This document shows positions 23,056-35,370 of a stretch of 64,000 nucleotides of DNA, one piece after another. The stretch lies in the NCBI RefSeq assembly GCF_963082655.1, contig NC_081552.1, positions 93,657,582 through 93,721,581 on the forward strand. The letters run 5' to 3'. Positions within the stretch are counted from its first letter, which is position 1. Each line of letters opens with the position of its first letter. The DNA comes from Stomoxys calcitrans (Eukaryota > Arthropoda > Insecta > Diptera > Muscidae). A model generated the notes under the pieces. The model saw only the letters and a program-made list of their open reading frames with translations. It did not search any database and was not told the DNA's origin. A program made the position numbers and the translations under genes.

Positions 23056-23458
23056 TTTCTTTAATTATTCTATCCCTTTACATCTTCAGGATTTTGCAAA
23101 TATAAACCGAAATGGAGAAACAAAGCAAACAAATTCTCCATAGTTTGTGTCTTTTTCTGGACTCTTGGCTCGTCGGTGTTTCTTTATTCTAACTCCAGAG
23201 ATTACGCTTCCATTCCACACACTCATTTTGGTCGTTCGAACCGGATTGCTGCGTTTTTTTTCTGGAGACTCAATAAGGAAACACTCGTGAGATTTCATAT
23301 TCCTACTTCATTCCTCCATTCTGCACAATACTGAATCAGCTAAGTTCACATTGCTTCTTTGTAAATTCGTTTAGTTGGTTCGTAGATCGTAAGTGAGTGT
23401 TTGTACGTCCGTACAATTTTGTTAAATAATTTGGAAATAAACATAAATTAAGGAAGTT
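23056..23458 (-). repeat. Repeat X, unclassified, LTR-like
   Basis: On the reverse strand it contains TGTACGGACGTACAAACAC, GGAATGGAAGCGTAATCTC, CAAACTATGGAGAATTTG and ends GTAAAGGGATAGAATAAT. Relatives are at 50822-51078, 39126-39320 (joined to BEL/Pao pol) and 51908-51960. The link to pol suggests a BEL/Pao LTR or UTR, which is unproven. A 70-codon reverse frame ends inside it. Confidence 0.5.
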
Positions 23459-23460
23459 AT

Positions 23461-24935
23461 AACGTGCTAAGTTCGGCCGGGCCGAATCTTGGGAACCCAC
23501 CACCATGGATTCTGCAAAAAATGTATACAAAATAAATTTATCTGTTTGCGCTTTCTTTTTTCGGTCTTAAAATCTTATTGAGATTCCATTGCAGGATATT
23601 GTCCGGCTTTAGACCATTGTTTAATGCTTTCTATTCAAAGAATAGTATAGCATAAAACATTTCAGTAAAAGTGTGTCGTTGCTATTGTAGAACCGTTCGA
23701 CTGGTTACCCGTATCACGAATTAAATTTCCACCAAGAAATATCATCAGCGGGTGATGTCGAATGGATCATGGTGCTTTACAACTAGAGTAGATTGTAAAC
23801 ACACATCTAAATTCAAACATATTTCTTAAGGACAACTTCAAATTCAGAGGTGTGGTTTACCATCTACTCTAAGTGGGATGGTTGTAAAGCACCATGATCC
23901 ATTTGACATCGCCCGCTGATTATATTTCTTGGTCGAAATTGAAATTGCGATATGATTAATTGACTGGTCATCCGCTTCTAGCAAATACACACTCTTGCTG
24001 ACTTTTTAATGTTTTTTGCTATACTATTCTTTGAATAGAAAGCATTAGACAATGGTTTAATGCTGGATAATATCCTGCAATGGAATCTCAACAAAATATA
24101 TTTAGTTGCAGAGTATAATTTTATTCTACATACCAAACTTCTTTCAAACCAGCAAAAGTTAGTGCTTCTAGGAATCGAACAAGGATAATCGAGAACCAGG
24201 TTTATAAGGGAGCTGTACCAGGTAATAGACCAATTTGAACATTACTTAATACAGTTAATGGAAGTCATAATAGAACACTATATACCAAATTTCAGCCAAA
24301 TCGGATAAAAATTGCGACTTGTAAGAGCCCAAGAAATCAAATCGGGAGATAGTTTTGTATAGGAGCTATATCAGGTTATAGACTGATTTGGACCGTATTT
24401 GGCTAAGTTGTTGGACGTCGTAACAGAACACCGCATGCAAAATTTCAGCCAAATCTGACAAAAATTGTTGCTTATGAGGGCTCAAGAAGTCAAATCGGGA
24501 GTTCGGTTTATATGGGAACTATATCAGGTTATAGACCGATTCGGACCATACTTGACACAGTTGTTGGTCATAACAGTCATAACAGAACACCGCATGCCAA
24601 ATTTCAGCCAAATTGCACAAAAATGCGGCTTCCAATTGCTCAAGAAGTCAAATCGGAAGATCGGTTTATATGGGACCTGTATCTAAATCTGAACCGATAT
24701 TGCAAATTTGTAATCCTCAATGACCTACATCAATATTGAGAAACTGTGTCAAATTTCAAGCGACTAGCTTTACGCGTTCGACCGCTATCGTGATTTTGAC
24801 AGACGGACGGACATGGCTAGATCGACTCAGAGCGTCGAGACGATCAACAATATGGAGTCTTAGACGAATATTTCGAGGTGTTACAGACGGAATGTCTAGA
24901 TTAGTACACCCCCATTCTATGGTGGTGGGTATAAA
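23461..24935 (+). mobile_element. Subfamily A'' DINE-like element
   Basis: It starts CGTGCTAAGTTCGGCCGGGC and ends CCCATTCTATGGTGGTGGGTATAAAA. Inner units use CATATCAGGTTATAGACCGATTTGGACC with a period near 145-155 bp. A palindromic MITE (23576-24092) sits near the left end. It is non-coding. Confidence 0.8.
23576..24092. mobile_element. Palindromic MITE, about 517 bp
   Basis: The ends are inverted copies of TTGAGATTCCATTGCAGGAT. Long stretches of the two halves pair (CAATGCTTTCTATTCAAAG, ATGGATCATGGTGCTTTAC, ACCAAGAAATAT). A central inner hairpin pairs AGTAGATxGTAAACxACAC. There is no coding sequence. A partial copy lies at 53334-53381. Confidence 0.75.
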
Positions 24936-24964
24936 ATTTGCCAGAAATATTAATCAATTTAAAT

Positions 24965-25329
24965 AAAACACCTACTTAAAAGGGGTTTGCCAAAGATCTA
25001 TAAAACAAAGCCAGAGAAGATTGAAGTTCCGCTCAAAAAGCTGCTGAAAACATTGAGGAATAACTATCCAAGGAATTGGATAGTAATTGGATAATATCGG
25101 CAAGAGATAAGTCAGGAAGCCCAGAGAAAGCAGCAATATCAATAATCGCCGAAGGAAGCCTGCCTGATAAATGCGGTACAATCAAAGCAGATGTCGAAAT
25201 GTTTATGCTGCTGTTTGAGCAAGGCCCCAATGTAAATGTACACTCCTTGTGGACAGAAGCAGAAATTGGGTTATTTTTGAATCCTTGCAAGCCGCAATTT
25301 TTGAGCCCCTGGAAGCCACAAAAGAATTC
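24965..25329 (+). other. Non-repeat segment associated with A'' (coding-like)
   Basis: A forward frame from 25076 reads ISARDKSGSPEKAAISIIAE, GSLPDKCGTIKADVEMFMLL and NVNVHSLWTEAEIGLFL. A diverged copy with the same frame lies at 50370-50580, again directly before an A'' end. It looks like a captured host or element exon. I do not recognise the protein. Confidence 0.45.
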
Positions 25330-25723
25330 TGTTACTATTTCCAACAACTGTGCCAAGTACAGTCTAAATCGGTCTATAACCTGATATAGCTCCCATAAAA
25401 ACCGACCCCCGATTTGACTTTTTGAGTTATTATAAACGGCAATTTTAGTCCGATTTGGCTGAAGTTGTGTATGGGGTGTTCTGCTACGACTTCCAATAAC
25501 TGTGCCAAGTACGGTCAAAATCAGACCATAACCTGGTATAGCTTCCATGAAAACCGGTTTATCGGTTATCCTTTTTCGGTTCCTAGAAGCTTTAATTTTT
25601 ACTGGTTTGACAGAATTTTTCGTATGTAGAATAAAATAATGCCCTTCAACTAAATTAAGTTAGTAAACATATTTAGCAAAATCCATGATGGTGGGTTCGC
25701 AAACTTAGCACGTTTTTACTTGT
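25330..25723 (-). mobile_element. Subfamily A'' end piece
   Basis: Two or three inner units (CCAACAACTGTGCCAAGTAC) are followed by the terminal block ending CTTAGCACGTTTTTACTTGTT. It faces the A'' element at 23461-24935 in the opposite direction. Confidence 0.75.
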
Positions 25724-25736
25724 TTTTTATATCATA

Positions 25737-27613
25737 CTAGCAGACCCGGGCCCACTCCGCTGCGCTTTCTTTTACTTTATATGGAACAAAATTTTAATGG
25801 GAATATTTTTTTCGACAATTAAAGAGCTTTTAGTGAAATATCATGCTACGAAAATAGTATATCGCTTGACTAACAGTTTAACAATATAAGTGCCTTTATC
25901 TGAATCCCATGTGATCTTCATTTGACTACGAATTTAAGTTTCGATGTAAGGTGTACTCCATTCTTAAAATACTTTATTTCAGCCCGATATTCGATATTCT
26001 CATGTTATATGATTTAGGGTGTTTTGGGAATTGGGGTGGTCCCCACACATTGCAAATGCAACTTTTGCCTATGAACATTCCACTAAGGAACAGGGGCAAA
26101 CTTCTCACATATCAATGAGTGCAGTCCGATTAAAGTTTTTAAACGCAATGATAAGGGGCCTCCTTTTTACAGCCGAGTACGAACGGCGTGCCGCAGTGCG
26201 ACACCTCTTGGAAGAGAAGTTTTACATGGCATAGTACCTTACAAATGTTGCCAGAATAAGGTGGGGAAAACCACCGTTGAAAATTTTTTCTGATGGTCTC
26301 GCCAGGATGCGAACCCATGCGTTCAGCGTCATAGGCGGACATACTAACCTCTGCGCTACGGTGGCCTCCAACATAATCCAACATGGTCCGCCAACATTAA
26401 GGCAAAATCGTTTTCTAATCTCATTTAAACTTCTTATTGCAAAAGTCAGCAAATATGTCCGGTTTGTGGTATTGGCCTTAAAAACTATAAATATTTAGTT
26501 CCACTCTCTTTAAGACCCAAATTGTCTTGGTGAGCTAATACGTCCTATTTGGGGTTGTTATGGTGGTGGGACATCCACTAGGCAGTTAGTCCCTAATGTT
26601 GATATCAGATACGTGGTCTGCTCCCACATACCTTTAATTTGAGCCCCATATTTCCATAGTTGGTAAACATGACGGGCTGGGTGGGTGTTTTGAAGGATGG
26701 GCGTCCACTCAGTGAGTTGGCCTTGAAAATATATATCGGATTCGTGTTCTACTCTAAAAACCCTCTTATTTGAGCCTCATATTGCAAAAGTCAGAAAATA
26801 CTTAATATTTGGTTGGTGTTGTGGGGACGGGGGCCCCGTAGACACTTTTCCCGAATATTGATATCAGATTTGTGCTTTACTAACAAAGACCTTTCATTTG
26901 AGCCCCATATTGTTATTTGTCCCCCCCCCTAAACACTTGGACCCATATTTGGATATTAAATTCGAATTCTACACTAAAATAACTTTTATTTAAGCCCCAT
27001 ATTCCCATGGTCAGTAAATAAGTTCTGTTAGGGGGGTGTTTTGGGGAAGGAGTCCACCCCCCAAAAACGTGGTCCCACATTTGGATATTACAATAGATTC
27101 ATATTCTATTTGCAAATAGCTTTCATTTGAGTCCCATATTGCCATGGTCGGTAAATGTGTCCGATTTAGGGATGTTTTGGGGGTTGGGGTGGTTCCCCTA
27201 ACGCTTGGTCCGACAATTGGATATCAGACACGTTTTCTTATCCTAAATACCTTTCATTTAAGTCTCATATTGACGTGATTGGTCTAAATATATGTTTGGT
27301 AGGTTTCAGGGTGGGGCGGCCCCCCTAGGTACCACATCCGAAATTTGGATACAAAACTTTTATTTTCAGGGTACAATATGAGAGCACACAAAATTTCGCT
27401 TAAATCGCACCACCCATTTCCGAGATCTGGCGTTTCTAAAAATTTGGGTAAGGGGTAGAGTCCAGTTCAGATATCAAAAAATGTAGTACCCTATTTTCAC
27501 CACGGGATCATTATGCACCATCTATGAAAATTTCAAGAAAATCGGTTCAGCCGTTTTTGAGTTTATAAGGAACACACAAACAAACAAACACAAATTGATT
27601 TTTATATATAAGA
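25737..27613 (+). mobile_element. Family B element with SINE insertion
   Basis: The head is TAGCAGACCCGGGCCCACTCC and the tail TTTTTATATATAAGATTCG. The units match those of 17412-19953 in order (for example the CAGTGAGTTGGCCTTGAAAA and CCCACATTTGGATAT units). A SINE lies at 26050-26371. Confidence 0.75.
26050..26371 (-). mobile_element. tRNA-derived SINE
   Basis: The reverse strand starts GGAGGCCACCGTAGCGCAGAG (box A region). The box-B region reads GGGTTCGCATCCTGGCGAG, one base off consensus. The body matches the SINE at 10013-10287 and is longer. I could not define a target duplication. Confidence 0.8.
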
Positions 27614-28165
27614 TTCGTAGTCTACTCCCAAATACCTTGCATGTTGTTCTATATTGATATGACGTCCAATATGTGTGTTTGGAGCTGTTTTTGGGGTTGG
27701 GCGACCCCTTGGATACTTGAACCCAAGTTTTTATACCATATTCCTATTCTACTTTCCAATATCTTTCTTCGATACCCATCTTGTCCCTATCGGTACACTT
27801 TTGATTTTGGGTGGCGATTTTGGGGGTAATGGGGAAAGGTCCGCCCCCTTCCAATATCAACAAATTATAAAGCCTATACCTCCTTACAAACTATATTCGT
27901 AATCTACTCTTGAATACCTTTCATTTGAGTCCCATATTGTCCTGATCGGTCAACTCTTATTTTTTTGTGGTACTTTTGGGGTAAGGGGGAGGGTCCGCCC
28001 CCCCTTTCGATATCAAAAAATTATATCGCCTATTTCTTCCGGACCACTCCGCGCAATCTGTGAAATTTTCAAAGAAATCGGTTAAGCCGTTTTTGAGTCT
28101 ATTTAATTTAACAAATTTACAAACCCAGAAACAAACAAACACAAATTCATTTTTATATATATAGA
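27614..28165 (+). mobile_element. Family B 3' portion
   Basis: Diverged units are followed by the GGGGGAGGGTCCGCCCCCC block, the AATCGGTTAAGCCGTTTTTG tail box and TTTTTATATATATAGA. It abuts the previous copy's tail directly. Confidence 0.65.
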
Positions 28166-28170
28166 AGAAT

Positions 28171-28963
28171 AGCTGAGTCCAGCCCTCTCTAGTACGCCCG
28201 ATAATACTATGCTGGAGAGAAGTACATTTAATTTGTACACCTAGGCGTCCACCTCAGATTCTGATACCAATTTTTGGATTTTAGGTGAATGTAAGTGTGG
28301 CAACAAAATTTCACTTAAATCGCCCTACCCATCTCCGAGATCTGGTGTTTTTGAAAATTATTGTTAAGGCCCGTCTTAGAGTAGGAAAGTTAAAGGATAA
28401 TATCGCAAGCAACCGCAACGAAGTCATAAAGAAGATAAATGCTGTATGATAAATGTTGACGGCTCTGCTCTCTTTCTGTTCATGTTGCATTTTCCAAATT
28501 AGCGCCATCTACTGTTTTCAATTGGATCAATTTAATCCATTTGAAAACAGCCAGTAGATGGCGCTAACTTAAAAGTTAGCTACTACTCGCTTGGAGTGGC
28601 ATAACGCCTATAACATTGATCATCATGTGGTAGTTGTCTATGTGAGGGTTGTGCGCTACACTCCGTCTGCCGCTTGAGCACACATTTGAATAACGCACTC
28701 TACTCAAAAATATCTATAATTTGATCACCCATTGTTTTAATTTGTCAAATATTCCAGTGGAGGTAAAGCGCCACTTAGATTATTGGACACAAAGTTTAAT
28801 TTCATATTCCTAATCAACTCCCAAATACATTTCATTTGAGTCTTATATAGCTATGATCGAGTCAAATGACGATTTTGGGGCCTTTTTGGGGGTGGGGCGA
28901 CCCGCAAAAACTTAGACATCATTTTGTATGCCATATTGGAAATCTTCTCCCGAGTCCCATTGA
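28171..28963 (+). mobile_element. Family B element, left part
   Basis: The head-like AGCTGAGTCCAGCCCTC comes immediately after a family-B tail. The element is interrupted at 28964 by a non-LTR retrotransposon and resumes at 30774. Confidence 0.65.
28499..28567. repeat. Compact hairpin with GCGCCATCTACTG arms
   Basis: TTAGCGCCATCTACTG and CAGTAGATGGCGCTAA frame a further pairing GTTTTCAA/TTGAAAAC, giving a near-perfect 69-bp palindrome. It is probably a tiny MITE or the ends of one. Confidence 0.65.
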
Positions 28964-30763
28964 TAGGTTATGTTAGGTTAGGTTGAAAAAAAAGGGTGCA
29001 GATATTAATCCGCCCCATGCCACTATGGACATACACCAAAGCCAGTAATCGGCTTGTTGTGCGCTCTAAAAACTATAAAGTAACCTCCAAAAAGAAAATT
29101 TTAAGTTAGCAATTCCGTGCTACTTACAGAATCCTTAATTGTTTTCAATGACACTCCCCTAAGTTGGTTCATGTCTGATATTGTGTCTCCACCTAAGTAC
29201 TGGTATCTGTTGGACGCGAAAGCCGGGCAATGACAAAGGAAATGCTCCAATGGGTCGGATATCTAGAATAGTCTCCAGTGCCCTAGTGGGCGTGGTTCTC
29301 ATCGCTCCGACTATGCCAAGACAACATGTTCTCTGAACCTGTTGTATAGTCCTTATGTTGCACTTTTTCTCCATAGCAGTCCACCAAACTACTGAGGCGT
29401 AAGAGAGTATTGGTCTTATCACGCTCCTGTAGAGCCAGTGGACTATCCTAGGATTCAGGCCCCATTTCGAGCCAACGGCCCGTCTACATAGTGTCCAACA
29501 TCCGTGAGCTTTCTAAGTACGCTCCTGAATGTGACACTTCCAATTCAGTTTCCTGTCCTAGATCACACCCAAGTTTTTGACCTTGTCAGATATCGAAATC
29601 GTCTTATTGAGGAAACGTCGTGCGTTAAGTTCGCACACCTTCGTCTTCCTCGTGAACAGGCATATTTTAGTCTCCTCTGGGTTAACATGGAGACCTCTGG
29701 GTCTAGCCCAGTCATATGCCATATGCAAGACACTTTTGGCCCTTCTGCATAGCTCGTTCGAATCCTTACCTCTTATCCTAACATCCTCTGCGTAGCAGAC
29801 GGGTTCAAATCCCTCCTCAGTCAGCATCCGTAATAGGTCATATATGGTGGTCACCCATAAGAGTGGCGATAAAATGGCCCCCTGTGGCGTGCCCTGTGCC
29901 ACTTTCTCCCCTTAAATTTATGGCATTGGACACACAACTTATCCACCTGTTCCTTACTATATGGTTTATTCAGTCTCTAAGGACCGGGTCCACCCGGTAC
30001 TGGTCTAAGGATTGGAGCAGTGTGTCGCTCCGCACATTGTTAAAAGCCGCCTCGATGTCAATGCATACCGCCAGGGTGTACGTTTTGGCATCGAAGGATT
30101 CTCCTATTTCATGCACAGCCTCGTGCAGGGCAGTCTCCACCGCCCTTTGTTTTGAGTAGAAAGGAGGTAAGGCTTATGGGTATCACATAACTTGCCTTGC
30201 CGGGCTTAGGTATAAACACCACCCTTGCCTCCTGCCAGGCTTTCGGAGTATATACAAGCCCTAGGCACGCTGTGAAAATTTTGGCCAGACAAGGCGCCAG
30301 ATAGTCTGCCTCTTTCTGTAGTAACGTTTCGTCAATCTTTTTTATGCTTGGACAATCTAAATTATTTTGCCCAAGTCTTCCTCTGAGTAGCTTTCCGAAT
30401 TTTGTCCAGTTGGTTTTCAACTTATTCCGGAAGCTTATCGGATTCGGCGCTGGCCGTGCTATTCTAAACCTAATGTTGCGATGGTCAGAGAAAAGGTGTT
30501 CAATGGAGACCTTCCAATCCTGAATCTCATCGATCATTCGGAACATATCGTCACATCTAATACCTCCTCCCTAATCCTATTTACAAAGGTATCGGTGTTA
30601 TCAATATTAAGTGTTATAAGGTCGTTAGTATTCAAGAACTCTGCCAGGGCTTGGCCCCGCTTATTAGTGTTGGTGCTACCCCACGAAATGTAGTGAGAGT
30701 TCGCATCGCGCCCTATTAGTACCTCGTTTCCTGTCTGTTTTGCTTTCCTTACCAGCCGTTGCA
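28964..30763 (-). pseudogene. R1/LOA-like non-LTR retrotransposon, 5' truncated
   Basis: It is flanked by the 10-bp duplication GTCCCATTGA (28954-28963 and 30764-30773). Reverse-strand blocks in order are: the endonuclease tail EVLIGRDANSHYISWGST and DVTICSE; an RT start region WQEARVVFIPKPGK; then GTPQGAILSPLLW, with the active site decayed to YAEDV; KVNLGVI-type thumb (VKNLGVI); and IRPILSYASVVWW with GAMRTTPTRALE. Full elements are 5-6 kb, while this one is 1.8 kb, 5' truncated and frameshifted (middle RT partly lost). The 3' end reads CAACCTAACCTAACATAACC. Confidence 0.85.
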
Positions 30764-30773
30764 GTCCCATTGA

Positions 30774-31380
30774 AATGTATGGGGAACTTTTGGACTTGGA
30801 GCGGCCCTTGGGTTCCTTGGACCTGTTTTTAATACCATATTCCTATTCTTCTCTCCAAAACCATTATTTTGATACCCATATTGTCCCGATCGGTCAACCT
30901 CGATTTTGGGTGGTGTTTTTGGGATAACGGAGGTGGGTCCGCACCCTACCAATATCAACAAATTATATAGCCTGTTCCTCCTTCCTGACCATATTCGTAC
31001 TCTACTCCCGAATACATTTCATTCGAGTCCCATATTGTCATTATCGTCCAATATGCCTACTTGTAGTGGTTTTAGGGTCGGGCAGCCCCCGAGGTACTTC
31101 GACCTAAATTTTGATATCAATTTTGTATTCTAATCCCGAATACCAATCATTTGAGTAACATATTGCCCAGATCGATCCACTTTTATTTTTGGGTCGTACC
31201 TTTGGCATAGGGGGGAGAGTCCGCCCCCCGGAGATTTCAAAGAATTGCTCCTTCCGAACCACGAAAAATTGAAAGAAATCGATTCAGCCGCTTTTAAGTC
31301 AATGCGGAACAAACAAATTTACAAACCCACAAACAAAGAACAATCAAACAAACAAACAAATTCACTTTCATATATATAGA
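30774..31380 (+). mobile_element. Family B element, right part
   Basis: This is the continuation of 28171-28963 after the non-LTR insertion. It has the GGGGGGAGAGTCCGCCCCCC block, the AATCGATTCAGCCGCTTTTA tail box and an ACAAACAA tract, and ends TTTCATATATATAGA. Confidence 0.7.
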
Positions 31381-31893
31381 AAGAAAAGACAGTTAGAGTA
31401 TAGATAGGTGCATTCAAAATGCGTGTGACTTGATAAATGAATTTGCTATGGCTCTGGAAGCGAAATCCGGGTGATACATTTTTACAAAATTACAAATCTT
31501 TAACTATTTCAATTCCTAATGGGACTTAAACCTTTTCCAAAATTGTTATATTATTTCTTAAAATTAATCCATTTCTATTCTCTAAATATTCATTCAAATG
31601 TGGTTGTAGTTATTAATTTTCGTCCATTTTGTGTTCTCTGTTTCTCCCTCTACTAGAATATCATCAATAATTATATTATTCTTCGAAGTTAAATGGGTCA
31701 TAACTCTTTTCCTCCAATTAATATTTGGCAAGTAAGCAAAACCAAAAACCGAAGACATAGACGAGTATAACATGAACAAAAGAGTTGTATAAAGTCGGTT
31801 ATGCCCGTCTGTCTGTGAACTTTGACTGGCAACACAAACTGACTTCTTTGTACTTTTGGCTTGTTCCCCTTTCGTTCCGGTTTCTCTTTTCAG
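31381..31893 (+). other. Probable intron or upstream DNA of the host gene
   Basis: It is AT-rich and mostly non-repetitive. It ends in a pyrimidine-rich tract, TTCCGGTTTCTCTTTTCAG, whose AG is at 31892-31893. I see no convincing upstream exon in the window. Earlier exons may lie beyond the element cluster to the left. Confidence 0.5.
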
Positions 31894-32342
31894 TGATAAC
31901 TACTCCAAGTGTTTGCGGTGTTGGGCGTTTTGCAAATGTTTTGGGAGCTGGCGTTTATCGCTGCCATATATGGCGATTGGCACAACTCTGATGGTGTGGC
32001 CCCACAATCTCTGGTTAAGCCATGTGGCCGGCATACTGCTCATCCTGTTGGCGGTTCTGCGTCTGTGTCTAGTCTTTCGCTTTAGCAGCAACTCCAAGGA
32101 TGAGGGTCTACTGCCGCAATGTGATTTTGAAAAGTACGTTGCACAAAAAAAATTAAGACGCAATGAAACACTGGCATTTGCTTTGTAATAAATCTTTGGT
32201 TTTTTGAATGTTTGCTAATTTCGAATGCATACTTATTCCTCTTCATTTTAGAATCGATAGTGGTCCGGATATTGCCGAGGAGGGATTTGTTGAAATTGGC
32301 CCATGCCTAGATGAGGATGAGGCGCTCGATGATGTTTGTTAA
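31894..32342 (+). CDS. 3' end of a host gene: small membrane protein (two exons, partial)
   Basis: Exon 31894-32133 starts after a good acceptor and ends at donor GTACGT. The next exon, 32252-32342, follows ACTTATTCCTCTTCATTTTAG. Joining them keeps the frame (DFEK then IDSGPDIAEEG) and reaches TAA. Together they give about 109 residues: a Cys-rich start (CLRCWAFCKCFG), two hydrophobic segments (LSLPYMAIGTTLMVW and HVAGILLILLAVLRLCLVF), then an acidic tail (CLDEDEALDDVC). The layout recalls the C-terminal half of TMEM72-like proteins, but that is a guess. It has more balanced base composition and clean splice sites, unlike the surrounding elements. The N-terminal exons are not visible. Confidence 0.75.
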
Positions 32343-32596
32343 TATTTAACCCTGAAGACAACAGAAGACAACAATTTTCCGATTTTATTTAAGAGAGTAT
32401 AGTAGAGTTTTAAGAATATTAGAATTATATACAATATTTAAATGCAACAAAATTGTACTTATACAAAAATTCAGAGGAAAAAACAAATTAAAAGGCTTTT
32501 ATATGTTAAATACTTAAGTGTTCTATCTAAACATTTGTCTGAAGATATATAAACAGGTAAGTCGAAAAATAACAGACGAGCCATGGCATAAAAGGC
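32343..32596 (+). other. Probable 3' UTR and downstream DNA of the host gene
   Basis: It is AT-rich and follows the TAA. No perfect AATAAA is seen. ATTATATACAATATTTAAATG near 32430 might serve as a weak polyadenylation region. Confidence 0.4.
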
Positions 32597-32599
32597 TAA

Positions 32600-33020
32600 A
32601 GGCTCTATCACACGGCATGCAGTTGTCTTATGACATGTCAAATTTAGCAAATGTTGAGTTGTATATGTCGGGTGATACAAACGAAACTAACATATGAAAA
32701 TCACTTTTCAAAAAAGCACATGTAATTTTTATCTATTAGAGCGTGTTCTATTTCTTCTGATAAAAACATAAAGAAATTAGCTGTTTTTGTTGTCAGTCGA
32801 ATGAAAGCAGCCCCAAATTTATGATTTAATCAGCTTTCTCATAACTTTAACAATCATTACGATTTTGCTTAAATTTTTAGGTTATGTCATGGGAAAATAA
32901 CATACAGGTGTGATAGCAAAAATGATGAATCGTATGTAAGTTGACAATTTTGGCAAACATAACATGTGAATAAAAAAAGTGACATGTCATAAGACATCTA
33001 CCTGCCTTGTAATAACGCCT
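32600..33020 (+). mobile_element. MITE with AGGC ends (copy 1)
   Basis: Ends are AGGCTCTATCACACGGCATG and the inverted AGGCGTTATTACAAGGCAGG. TAA lies on each side (32597-32599, 33021-33023). Subterminal CTTATGACATGTCA is also inverted. It is non-coding, about 420 bp. A second copy in the other orientation is at 47668-48104. A TAA duplication would fit PIF/Harbinger, tentatively. Confidence 0.75.
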
Positions 33021-33239
33021 TAAGAAATACGTATGTTCGTGTTTTTGTGCTTTTGTGTATTATGCTGAAAAGTAACCCAAAGAAATTTGTAAGAATTCCC
33101 GTGCTACTCACAAAATCATTAATCGTTTCTCCGTTCTGCTGTCAGCGGCACAATCATGGCCCAGGGTCTTAGTTCTTCATTGAGGGCCCAGGGTCATAGT
33201 TCTGTTTTCGGCTGCCTGACCACAAAACGGCCAAGTAGG

Positions 33240-34030
33240 CTGAAATGCGAGCAATTCGGAACTTATAAAAGATGCGAGTTGTACTAATAAGCTGTACAGA
33301 CTGGAATGTTGGAAATCGAGCAATGGTTCTGATTGGTTTTAAATTGGCAAAATCCAGGCTTATCTTCCCATCACCCAGAAAACTTGAAACATTACTTTGA
33401 AAAAACGAAGAAGATTGAAACGGATCCCCCCGCAAACGTGTTAAGGACCATGATTTGCGTATCTGCACCAGGAAACTCCGAAATCTTTATAGAGAGGATG
33501 CAGTATACACACTGGCGGATGTATTTGAGAAGTACAGGGCAGAAATTACTGCAGTGCAGGAAGCTCAATGGTTCGAGAAAGACTGCACAACAACACCGAA
33601 AGGTGACGCCCTGTATTGTGAATTTGTTGTTAGCCGGAAACTGAAACACCTTGTCTCCACATTTACTCCGGTGGATTAAAGGCTAGCCACAATCCGCATA
33701 AAGGCCAAATTCTTCAACATCAGTCTTATTTGCGCCATGTCCGTCGGAAGACAAGAACGAACAGCCCAAGAATATTTTCTACAAGCGCCTAAAAAGTGAA
33801 TGCAACCGCTGTCCCACCCATGATATTAAAATCGTTCTAGGAGATTTTTAACGCGAAAATACGAAAGGAAAATATCTATCGCCCAACAGAGGGAAAAGTT
33901 AGCCTACACGAAGAAACTAAATGACTTCCCCGCGGCAAAGAACATGGTAGTTTGCAGCACCTGATTTCAACATCGAAGGCTTCACTGCCACCCGATCAAA
34001 ACTCTAGAAACCAAATAGATCATGTCGAGC
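33240..34030 (+). pseudogene. RTE-like non-LTR retrotransposon, endonuclease domain remnant
   Basis: Forward frames read RLYREDA-type start (near 33480), TLADVFEKYRAEITAVQEAQ, VVSRKLKHLVSTFTPVD, IRIKAKFFNISLICA, HDIKIVLGDF and SRNQIDHV. These are consecutive blocks of an apurinic-type endonuclease of RTE-like elements (the IVLGDF block carries the catalytic Asp). Stops and frameshifts occur, and the RT domain is absent. Confidence 0.75.
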
Positions 34031-34902
<872 letters not shown>

Positions 34903-35061
34903 GTTTATCATAACATCGAAACAAAACCACGCGTATTCTGGAAGAGATGGAATAGCCAACTCAGATTTGCTTATAATTGATAAAAATTTGAGTTAAAATT
35001 TTGTTGCAATAGTAAATTTAACTTAGTAGCCTTGTCAATATGCCCAATCTATTTTAAAATT

Positions 35062-35370
35062 AACAAATAAAAACGTGCTAAGTTCAGCCGGGCCGAATCT
35101 TATGCGTCCTCTAGATGCTCACGAAGTCAAGGCCCAAGATCAGTTTATATGGCAGCTATATCAAAGCATGAACCGATTTGGCCCATTTACAATCCCAACC
35201 GACCTACACTAATAAGATTTATTTGTGCAAATTTTTCAAGCTTTACTCTTTATGACATAAAATGTCATAATGACTAAGAATATATATATATCATTTATGG
35301 GGTCTTACACACATACAAAACGGAATGACGAAATTAGTATACCTCCTATGTTCCTATGGTGGGTATAAAA
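35062..35370 (+). mobile_element. Minimal family A element, 309 bp
   Basis: The left end is CGTGCTAAGTTCAGCCGGGC and the right end CCTATGGTGGGTATAAAA. Only about one inner unit remains. It is flanked by AT-rich DNA with no visible target duplication. It shows that copies can shrink to nearly the two ends. Confidence 0.8.
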
